A stretch of 64,000 nt of DNA from Siphonodentalium dalli (lineage: Eukaryota; Mollusca; Scaphopoda; Gadilida; Siphonodentaliidae): positions 47,935,797 through 47,999,796 of the forward strand of contig CP136061.1 in assembly GCA_032622095.1 (NCBI GenBank). The letters run 5' to 3'. Positions 55,597-64,000 of the stretch are shown here, one piece after another. The notes beneath the pieces were generated by a model. It was not told where the DNA came from. It was given only the letters and a program-made list of their open reading frames with translations, and ran no database searches. Numbering within the stretch: the stretch's first letter is position 1; each line of letters begins with the position of its first letter. The position numbers and the translations under genes are program-made.

Positions 55597-55742
55597 ACTG
55601 ACAGGTGTGCATGTATACCAGTCTGGGCACTGTATACTATACAAAAAACATTCGAAGCGTCATCCGAAATACATATAGATGACTTCACGTAAATGGTTTA
55701 TCATTAAATGACCTACTGACAGGTGTGCGTGTATACCAGTCT
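55597..55742. repeat. 28-bp direct repeat just upstream of the phytochelatin synthase ATG
   Basis: actgacaggtgtgc.tgtataccagtct occurs at 55597-55624 and 55715-55742 with one mismatch, 118 bp apart. The first copy abuts the start codon and is therefore 5' UTR or promoter sequence. Confidence 0.8.
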
Positions 55743-55750
55743 CATTTCGT

Positions 55751-56105
55751 ACTCGCTCCATTAAAAAAGACAGGCTATGTTACCCCATGTTAAAAATAGC
55801 TTTACCAGGCCTCAATTCATATAATTATTAATTCAAATCGTCAAATATGACACAATAGAGCTCGGTGGAATACAGTGCATATAAGTCATATTTCTGTGCA
55901 AATTACAAAAGTGGTACGCGGTGAAAATTACACATATTATAATAATACAGTTGATTGAGAACAGCCCATGGTTGTGCAAATGTCGGATTTTAATGTATTA
56001 CGTATGTATGTATGCCTCAGTAATTTTTGAATAAAATCAGGACCCGTCTAATGAAAAGAGATAGGTTTTTCAAGGTTTACGTCGTTTACAGTTAAAAAGT
56101 TCACT
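55751..56105. other. Upstream region of phytochelatin synthase, no gene seen
   Basis: AT-rich. No obvious metal-response element (TGCRCNC core) cluster or TATA arrangement could be assigned with confidence. Confidence 0.35.
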
Positions 56106-56109
56106 TAAA

Positions 56110-56587
56110 GGTACTCAATCCGATAAAACTCCTCTCAATTACTATTTAAATGGCTTCGGGGGTCAAAAATATTTGATTCGAGTCGAGGAAGTCACCCATC
56201 AAAGCTCAGATTTGTTAGATATCGATTTTAGAAATCTATTATTTTTCATTATCGGGAATTCTTTCTGGCCCATAAGACAGTCAAAATTTCGTTATTATTA
56301 CCACTTGATTATAGAGTTATCCATCCTTGTCTGTTTGAATAGAGTTTTGGCGTAAAATCTGGAGCAGGTTACCAAATTGACGGCAGTTATTAGTACTCAT
56401 CTCGAGAACATAACAAATTTCAAAAATCAATTTCTAATAACTCTGAGCTTTGTTTGATGGGTTCCTCGACTCGAATCAAATATTTTTTACCCCCAAAGCC
56501 AAAGAAATAGTAATATAGGACCCTCTGATCGGATTGTTGTTGTTGGAATCTGTTGAGATGGGGACCCTCTTTACGGATTGAGTACCT
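56110..56587. mobile_element. TTAA-flanked element with long inverted repeats, family E, copy 1
   Basis: AGGTACTCAATCCG and its complement form the ends, each bounded by TTAA (56106-56109 and 56588-56591). The arms extend ~170 bp inward with indels: aaaaatatttgattcgagtc and gactcgaatcaaatatttttt pair. TTAA target use fits a piggyBac-like element although the ends do not begin CCC. It abuts a LINE fragment at 56592. Confidence 0.7.
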
Positions 56588-56591
56588 TTAA

Positions 56592-56980
56592 TCCATGAAC
56601 CAGATTCGATTGGTAAGTGGTGGTTGCGTACGAAATTTCAGAAGTATTTGGACGGTGTCGTTTTTCACGAAAGAGAGGAATTTTTCATTGGTGAAGTCGT
56701 GTTTTATAATTCTGTAAAAGTCATATTTATTTGAATTACATATTGTACCTCTCCATTCTTGAATGAATTGGTCTTCCATCCTACACTTGACCGACTTCTT
56801 AAATCTGTCGAGACTAGATAATGTGTGATTGATCCATATACCCCACATTCCAAGTTCATTTAACAGTTTATGCACATTTTCAATCCATGGGTTGTTAACG
56901 TTAGTTGAGTTGTAATAAGTGAGTAATATATAATACAGTATAAATGGTAGCCTATTGCTACGGAAGAACAGTAGCGCCAC
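56592..56980 (-). pseudogene. LINE ORF2 C-terminal fragment
   Basis: The frame reads WIENVHKLLNELGMWGIW, then CRMEDQFIQEWRGTI and KYDFYRIIKHDFTNEKFL, a pattern familiar from the C-terminal tail of animal CR1/Jockey-type LINE proteins (W..N...LL...G...VW ... Q.W). It is cut on the 3' side by the TTAA element at 56588 and on the 5' side by the minisatellite at 56996. No catalytic domain is present. Confidence 0.6.
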
Positions 56981-56995
56981 AAATAAAATAATAAT

Positions 56996-57185
56996 TACGG
57001 CGTTATATAACGCCGTATTAGGGCGTTTAAACGCCGTAATTACGGCGTTTAAACTCCCTAATTACGGCGTTTAAACGCCCTAATACGGCGTTTAAACGCC
57101 CTAATTACGGCGTTTAAACGCCCTAATTGCGGCGTTTAAACGTCATAATACGGCGTTTAAACTCCCTAATTGCGGCGATATAACA
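56996..57185. repeat. Palindromic minisatellite of GGCGTTTAAACGCC
   Basis: About nine ~22-bp units; the core GTTTAAAC occurs seven times, mostly within the 14-bp palindrome GGCGTTTAAACGCC, separated by ctaatt/ctaata. The first unit is the variant ggcgttatataacgcc and the last is gcggcgatataac. Every unit can form a cruciform alone or pair with any other. Confidence 0.9.
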
Positions 57186-57289
57186 TCACCAGTCTAATTT
57201 AACTGAATGAGAAGCAGATTTAAGAATGAAGCAGACGTTATATCCTGGAATATCTTGCACGCGTGGTGAGTATAACAACTAAAGGGTTG

Positions 57290-57560
57290 TGTGTGTATAT
57301 ATGTTCATCTCAATGCCAAGATGAGAACGTCCCTTTGGTCGTGTTCCGTCAATCCAAAATGGCCGCCGTGGCAGCCATGTTGGAATTCTTTAGCAATTCG
57401 TTGGATTTCTTCAGCAATTCCTTCCGCGCAGGCTGCAGGTCACATATATCATCAGATCATCACCAACTTGCATATACTTGTTCACCACAATGCATATATA
57501 GATGAGAACGTCCCCCCTTTTGGTCGCGTCCCGTAATCCAAAATGGCTCCCATTATCCCA
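57290..57560 (+). repeat. Family F array fragment
   Basis: Two units with gagaacgtcc.ctttggtcg, ccaaaatggc and catcagatcatcaccaac, resembling the family F unit (cgatcatcaccaaa, aagatggc.gc). Head and tail are absent. Confidence 0.5.
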
Positions 57561-57778
57561 TAGTGGTAGTCAGTGGTGCTTTACTGAATATTATATTCAA
57601 CATGGGTTACATGGGTAGTTTAGTGTCCATTTCACACATTGGCCAGAAAATATTTTATATAATTCTAAACCTGGAAAATGCATACTATATTTGCACTCAT
57701 AATTCGCAAAGGGAGGCACGTGCCCATTCAGGCCCGGCTCCACCGCGCCCATAATCACAATCACTACATTTGGTCATT

Positions 57779-57970
57779 TTCGGACTAGTGTATATCTTCG
57801 GAATACAAAACCTTCGGACTACTGAACCCTCGGACCAGTGGACCTTTTTTCGGACTAGTGGACCTTTTTTCGTATTTTCGGACTACTGAACCTTCGGACT
57901 AGTGGACCCTTTTTCCGTATTTTCGGACTAGTGAACCTTCGGACTAGTGGACCTTCGGACTAGTGAACCC
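57779..57970. repeat. Irregular minisatellite of ttcggactagtg(g/a)acc
   Basis: The word cggacta.tg.acc recurs about nine times at irregular spacing with cgtattttcgg between some copies. A second cluster with ttcggagaatcgg follows at 58590-58710. Confidence 0.8.
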
Positions 57971-58173
57971 TACTCGGTATCCGCACCATCAGCAATGCAC
58001 GAGAAGCCTTGATTTTCTGGTCTGTTACCACAGACATCTTATATTTATGTAAGAAATACAATTTTTGTCACAATTTACGTCCTAATTTCCAGATACAATA
58101 TGATTAAACTGCGTCGATGATTCAAGAAGTATGGTGTACAGTTGGGCAAATTATAGCCCCTACTGATACCACC

Positions 58174-58447
58174 CAGGCCTGGAAATAAGGTGCCTGACAT
58201 GTGCAGAATGAGGTCCCCAGAGGGTGAATTTAGTGATGCTACCCCGCATAGCGGGCTAGCATCACCAAATTCACCCTCTAGGGACCTCATTGTGAAGATA
58301 GTTCTCCATATTTGATCAATGTCTGAAAAGAATGAGGTCCCCAGAGGGTGAATTTGGTGATGCTAGCCGCTATGTGGGGTAGCATCTCTAAATTCACCGT
58401 CTGGGGACCTCATTCTGCAAATGTCAGGCACCTTATTTCCAGGCTTG
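58174..58447. mobile_element. Family A dumbbell element, copy 9, minimal form
   Basis: Both palindromes are present and well preserved (58203-58292 and 58330-58420), but the usual ~200-bp interior is replaced by ~38 bp. Ends are caggcctggaaataaggtg and the complement cacc.tatttccaggcttg. It shows that the two palindromes alone suffice for a recognisable copy. Confidence 0.85.
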
Positions 58448-58589
58448 ATACCACTACTGCTGGTATGCGTTGCTTTGGGTGCTATGTGTCTAACCGTGAA
58501 CCATGTAGTCCCCCCGCGCTGTAAGCATACCTTTCGCTATGTGCATATCCGACTACATGGGGCTGTTTTTAGGGCATTCTAGATCATTT

Positions 58590-58710
58590 TGGATTTTCGG
58601 AGAATCGGACCTTCGGAGTTATGGGCTTTCGGAGAATCGGGCCTTCGGAGTTATATATAGGCTTTCGGAGAATCGGGCCTTCGGGGTTATGGGCATTCGG
58701 AGAATCGGCT
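58590..58710. repeat. ~31-bp minisatellite of ttcggagaatcggrcc
   Basis: Four copies of ttcggagaatcgg followed by .ccttcggagttat; three are close to identical. Confidence 0.85.
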
Positions 58711-61540
58711 CACGAGGTACCAAACATGAACTATGACCATGACACCCAGCATATATCCACATTGAACGGCGCATCAGCCTACCGAAGACACTCGATTCCG
58801 CAGATAAGAAACCGAAATACGCGCCATGTATGTATATGTAGCAGCATGGTGGAGTGTTGTGGGTTCTGTGTTTAGCATACACTCTTAACCCATTGTGATA
58901 ATTCAATAGGATAGTATTTATACACGTGACTGATATATAGACCAATGAGTCATACATTTGGAACACGAAATACATGTAACATCATAGCTCACTTATACGC
59001 TGCATTGCCGACCGCCCCAAATGCACTTGCAGAGAACAACTATTTAGACCCACCAACAAAAAAACACAGCAAGCGACACATGGACTAATTACTACTGTGG
59101 AGCTTTGCAGACGTCGAACACAAGACATGCATAATAACCTAGATGTTTTGTTCATTTCCCTAACCAGTGCCCATGTTATCCAAGGATACACATTTCTATG
59201 AATAGCTTTCCTTGTGGTATTTGAATTTTGAACTTCACCTAAAACCGCAATAAGTTGGAAGATCCCTGTCAGCAGCCCAGACACCAGCAATATACAGCGT
59301 CCCGAGTTAGAAAATACTGAACACTGTTACATGATCATATAGGCTATGGTCATCTTGGAATTATATGGCAGTTTCCGATAGGCGTTGTTCGTGTATGTTG
59401 TATATCAGATGCACGTGAAGTGTCCATAATAGCCCACAATGATCCACATCATCAACCGCCGACATCGCACAGCGATGTCTCCGCGCCAGTATTCAATGCG
59501 AGCATGTTTCTAAACAACTGACTCTACCATTTGCTCATATTCTGGAAACTAATGCACGGATTGCAATTTTAACCAAACACCTACTCAACTATTGTAGCAA
59601 TACCATGAATTCAGTCAATCAGAGAACACCACCACATTGCAGCGAACACATAGCGGCGCTTCGTACAGACACCATGCACCCGGTCATTAAAATACCATAA
59701 ACATGACATCAATCAGTCTAATCGTGGGTATGTTCGCCGCAATATGAGGACCCCACGTCCGACACATCGAATGCGAATTTTGTACGGTCCCCATCGATAG
59801 TTCTCTACGAAGTCACGTTCCCGCGAACCGGCAAGTAAGCACATGTACCACATAACAGCAGCGGTAGGCACACAGGAAGGGCGCGGGTCGTCACTACGGA
59901 GAGGTGAAAACGGTTCACAACATCAATCAATGTGAAACATGTATTTGTCACTACCTTCAATGGGCGTTCAACAGCACATTGCTATTTTTCACAATAAAGT
60001 ATCAACATTGTGCACAAACAACATACAAAGCCAAAATGATCATCACACTTTCAGGCCAGGCAATCGGAACGAAAATGAACACCGTATACTAATATATAAT
60101 GAACTGTCGAATCAACAAACAATGGCCCTCTCGCAAAGAAAAAACTGTATGAGAAACATTTCAGATAACACACCCGATTGATCTGGACAAAAAAGTTAAT
60201 TTGAAGATAGATTCTTACTCCAGCTTAAATAGTAGATGCGGTTACCAAGGTGTACATGCATATCCAATGCTGATGCATATGCCAGCTATATATACTTGAG
60301 CGTCTACATTGGAAGCACTTTTGGCGAAACAAAACCAACGCATGTGCTCTTGGAACAATCATAGCTGCCACAAGTTGTCCAGGTTCAAATTACCATTGAT
60401 CCAAACAAGGACGCCCGTAGCACAGTAGATTGAGTGAGTGAACACTTCTGGATCATTTGGCCACCTGTCCTTATTAGCAACGTGCATGAATTGCGCTATG
60501 GTAACCACATAGCTGTTCACGCTATTGTTGGAGGTTGTGTGGCTGGAAGCTACTAATATGGTGTTCAAGTATGAACACATTGATGGTATCCAAATATTAG
60601 CGTAGCACCTGAAATGAGTGTGTCAAAAGACCAACTTTAATGAATGGGGTGATCAATTGAGTTCATATTAAACCTGGCAATTATATATATTGCTAATTTC
60701 CAATACGCAGGTAGGACAGCTCCGTTCATCTGGTAGATACCAAAACTTTGGTGATTATACGTGAACTAATTTCCTACCAATGTTGACGCAATACATTATT
60801 ATTGTCTGCACGATGTGTAAAGTCCATCTCTCGAGTAGCATTGTATTTACAGTGATGTTGGTACTCATTTAAATGAATCATACTGTAAACCAACATGACC
60901 AAAGTAGTGTACTTGGAACAAATGCGGCTTCCAGAAGTGTCGGAAATAAATTTCTTATTCTGGTGAATAGAGTGTATAGTTTAACTCTTAGTTGTCCTAA
61001 GTTCCAAAATGACATATTTTTCGGAACATAGGACAACCTGGCCCTAAAATAGTGTTAAGGTCTGAACTGTCATTTGCGTGTTCAACAACAAATATTTAGT
61101 TCTAGTTTGCTCTAAGTGCTAAATTTCACACCCTAGGTCTACATTTCTCAAAACTTAAGAGATATAACAGACTTATGGGAATATGTCTTGATAAAATTGA
61201 ATAGCTAAGACATTAAGGAATCCAAAGATATTAAATTTTCCACTGTAAACCATACATTTCAGTTGTGTCAGCAATTCAAACTTTGAAAATCGATTTACTC
61301 AAAATCATAAAAAAATGCACTTAGAACAGATTGAAACTCAGGTCGCGACATATTAACCCCGCCACTGACCGGACACCAGACGTTGCATTATTTTGTCGAC
61401 AACTGACCTAACATGAAATTGTCGAAATCAAGGCCGTAGAACAGCTGTAGAAATGCATTTTTACAGCGATAACGTTATGCACACAAGCAAACTTTGTATT
61501 AAAATGAAGATTATCATCTATTGCACAACAAAACCACTTA
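58711..61540. other. Unassigned sequence, no gene seen
   Basis: No repeat head, transposon end or protein domain recognised across 2.8 kb. Short open frames on both strands lack family features. This is the longest stretch without an interpretable feature. Confidence 0.45.
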
Positions 61541-61640
61541 CTATGCAGCTACAACTACAGCCATGGTAAAGTGATCCTGTCAGTGAGTCACATATAACCA
61601 CTTAATATACAGCAACAACTACAGCCATGGTAAAAACCAA
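61541..61640. repeat. Two-copy ~68-bp direct repeat
   Basis: cagctacaactacagccatggtaaa and cagcaacaactacagccat..taaa are spaced ~68 bp, each preceded by accactta.tat. Confidence 0.7.
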
Positions 61641-61869
61641 CTTAGTCCAAATTTTTTCTAGGTCAAACCTTTTATCGACCAGACTATTAGTGGGTTCTAC
61701 CGATGCACACATTTTCTTATTCCACAATTCGACCACGGCATTTTCGACACGTGCCTTTAAGAGTGCATGTCGAAATATCAAATTTCACTGAGTATTTACT
61801 CTGACTAGCGTTGTCTTATCAACAAAACATACGAATGTGTAATAGAAATTATATCTATACCTATATTTG

Positions 61870-63780
61870 CGCATGTCCGTCTGTGTTCTATAGAAATTGA
61901 CATGGGACCATCTAGGTGGCACCAAAGGGGTCTAACAGGGGTAACTTTTTACGAGAAAATAATGGTGCAGGTTAGAAATTTCCTAAGTGACGCCGTTGTT
62001 GACAGGGGCAAAAAAGGGGAGGGGCATTTTTTGTTTGCCGCCGATTGCCACCAAACTTATATATAATCATCCCCATGATATGAGGAATCTAATGATGTGG
62101 TTTAAATATGTCAAAGTGGCACCATTCGAGTCAGGGATGCACGGAAGGGGAGAGGGGCACCAAAATTTATAAAAAATAATTTTAGCTCCGATTTCCACCA
62201 AATTGATACACATTCTTCTCCATGATATAAGGAATCTAATTGGGTGATTCAAAGACGTTAAATTGATGTCGTTTCGATAAGAGATTGGGGGGGGTGTGGG
62301 CACTAAATTTTATAAGAATTGGTTTAGTCGCTGATTGCCACCAAACTTATACCAAATCATCCCCATGGTATGAGGAGTCTAATGGCGTGGTTAAAGCTGT
62401 CAAAAATGGCGTCAATCGAGTCAGGGGTGCACTGAAAGGGATAGCGACACCAAAATTGATACCCAAATATTTTTATCGCCAATTTCCACCAAATTGATAC
62501 ACATTCTTATCCATGATACGAGGAATCTAATCGTGTGATTTAAAGACGCCATATTGGTGATGTTTTTGTGAGAAGTGGTGTGGTGTGGGTGGGCATAAAA
62601 TTTGGTAAACAAAAATTGTTTAGTCGCCGATTAGCACCAAACTTATAAATAATCATCTCCGTGATATCAGGAGTCTAATTGAGTGAGTTAACGGTGTCAG
62701 AAGTGGGGCATTCGAGACAGGGGTGCATATAGGGTGACACACACAATAATTGATAAACAATATGTTTTTTGTTTCCCGCCAGATTGATACATATTCCGTG
62801 ATACGAGGAATCTAATCGTGTGGCATAAATATGCCAAATTAGTGCCGTTTGAGTGAGAGAAAGGAGGGCCCTAATTTTGATACGAATTTGTATACTCGTC
62901 AATTTTCACCAATTTTATATATATATTCATCTCCATAATGAGTCTAAGTGTGTGTTTTAATGATGTCAAAAGTGCTTGAGTCCGAAATAGGGACGCGAAT
63001 GTCACCATAACTGATAAAAAATATGTTTAGTGGCAATTAATTGCCATCAAATGTATACACGTTCTTCTCAAATGAAACGAGGAATCAAATCGTGCATGTT
63101 GAAAACGCCACATTTGGTGCCTTGATATATTTGCGAACATTTGTCTGTCTGTGTGTGTTTATATATATATAACTTCACGGGGTACAGTCGAGATCGCACC
63201 AAGACGGTCTAAAAGGGGTAACATTTTACAAGGAAGATAATGGTACGGGTTAAAATGTTCAAAAGTGACACTGTTTGTGTCAGGGGCTGCGAGGGGCACC
63301 AACAATTGATTAAAACAAAAACACTATTTTAGCGCCAAATTGATATCTTATTCTTCTGCATTATACGAGGAATTTTACTGTGGGATTTAAAGACGTGAAA
63401 ATGGTGGGCAGATTGGGTGAGAGATGATTGGGGGGGGGGGTACTGACTATGAAACAAATTGGTTTAGTTGCCGATTACCACCAGACTTATATATAATCAT
63501 CCCCATTATATCATGCATGCATGAGTCTAATGGACCTGGTTTAAATATGTCAAAAGTGGCGCCGTTCAAGTCATTCACGCGGAGGGGAGTTGCACCAAAG
63601 CTGATATAAATATATTTAGCACTATTTTCCACCAAATGCATGCACATTCTTATCTAATGATACGATGAATTAAATCACATTTGGTGTTGTTTGGGTCATG
63701 GATGGCGAGAGGAGATGCACTAGCATTGATAAGATTGTTTTCCTCGCCGATATCCACCAAAGTTATATAGTTATCTCCCA
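61870..63780 (+). repeat. Family L array, two head-to-tail elements with ~290-bp double units
   Basis: A head with gtccgtctgtgttctat, gggaccatctaggtgg and ggggtaactttttac at 61870 recurs at ~63145 as gtctgtctgtgtgtg..ggtctaaaaggggtaac. Each is followed by units alternating between two types: gccaccaaacttatatat followed by catccccatgatatgagga and ttccaccaaattgatacac followed by ttctccatgatat.agga, giving a ~290-bp composite period repeated about four times in the first element. G runs occur at 62286 and 63430. Non-coding. Confidence 0.7.
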
Positions 63781-64000
63781 GGCCATCCCCGTGTCGTTCT
63801 AAGGAGTGTTTGGCGTTCAATGTTCACAATCTCGACAAATGGTGACCGAATTAAGTCACTTGAACAATTATATTTCTCAACTGTCATATTTATATGGGGA
63901 TGGGAATCAGGACATTCATATAATGAGCTAGCAAAACAGATACATAGAAGAAAGTGTTAACAGTATATCATTCTGTTTAAGAGATACATTCTTGCAAACT
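63781..64000. other. Unassigned right edge
   Basis: No gene or repeat recognised. Confidence 0.4.

Noticed and set aside
58982-59290. 102-codon minus-strand frame with hydrophobic segments
   Set aside because: No domain, no splice or start support, and composition typical of chance frames.

Overview
This is animal nuclear DNA: AT-rich, gene-poor, packed with non-LTR retrotransposon fragments, hAT, piggyBac-like, Tc1/mariner-like and pogo-like non-autonomous elements, foldback repeats and minisatellites. The gene structures (GT-AG introns in TAF13, metazoan-type phytochelatin synthase, an SR-rich TatD-like protein of a kind I associate with molluscs) and the hairpin + GTCC microsatellite + degenerate array repeats suggest a lophotrochozoan, most likely a bivalve mollusc. 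The species call is inference.

Three cellular genes can be supported. (1) A minus-strand, intronless gene (2991-5885) for a 964-aa protein with an SR-rich N-terminus, a C2H2-like zinc motif and a TatD/TATDN2-like C-terminal domain that has lost most metal ligands. (2) TAF13, a TFIID histone-fold subunit, on the plus strand, split over at least 13.6 kb into small exons (26466-26532, 31713-31810, 39890-40066) that join in frame; its first exon is not certain. (3) The catalytic-domain exon of phytochelatin synthase on the minus strand (54972-55596), with the Cys-His-Asp triad intact; further exons were not found. These genes have unrelated roles (transcription initiation, metal detoxification, unknown nucleic-acid-related role) and form no evident pathway.

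Layout. 1-350 minisatellite; 1.7-2.6 kb small mobile elements; 3-5.9 kb TatD-like gene; 6-9.4 kb nested foldback elements; 9.8-11.7 kb decayed LINE with two hairpin MITEs; 12.7 kb 5S rRNA-derived fragment; 13.6-14.5 kb pogo-like element; 15.7-17.6 kb second LINE; 18-23 kb largely unassigned; 23.3-26.4 kb repeat arrays; 26.5-40.1 kb TAF13, whose two introns carry most of the transposon load (three hAT elements, one nested in another, a 2.6-kb piggyBac-like element, foldback copies with insertions); 40-45.8 kb arrays and another hAT element; 46-52 kb AT-rich repeats; 53-55.6 kb foldback and phytochelatin synthase; 56-58.7 kb TTAA element, LINE tail and palindromic minisatellites; 58.7-61.5 kb no recognised content; 61.9-63.8 kb a two-copy array element.

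The most striking repeat content is (a) a dumbbell-shaped element present in about nine copies, in which each end is itself a ~95-bp palindrome, and (b) several array families that have different 5' palindromes but the same plan: palindrome, GTCC-type microsatellite, then 110-230-bp degenerate units. Comparing filled and empty copies shows that these arrays insert as discrete units. All repeat assignments come from reading the sequence by eye; boundaries are exact only where a target-site duplication is given.
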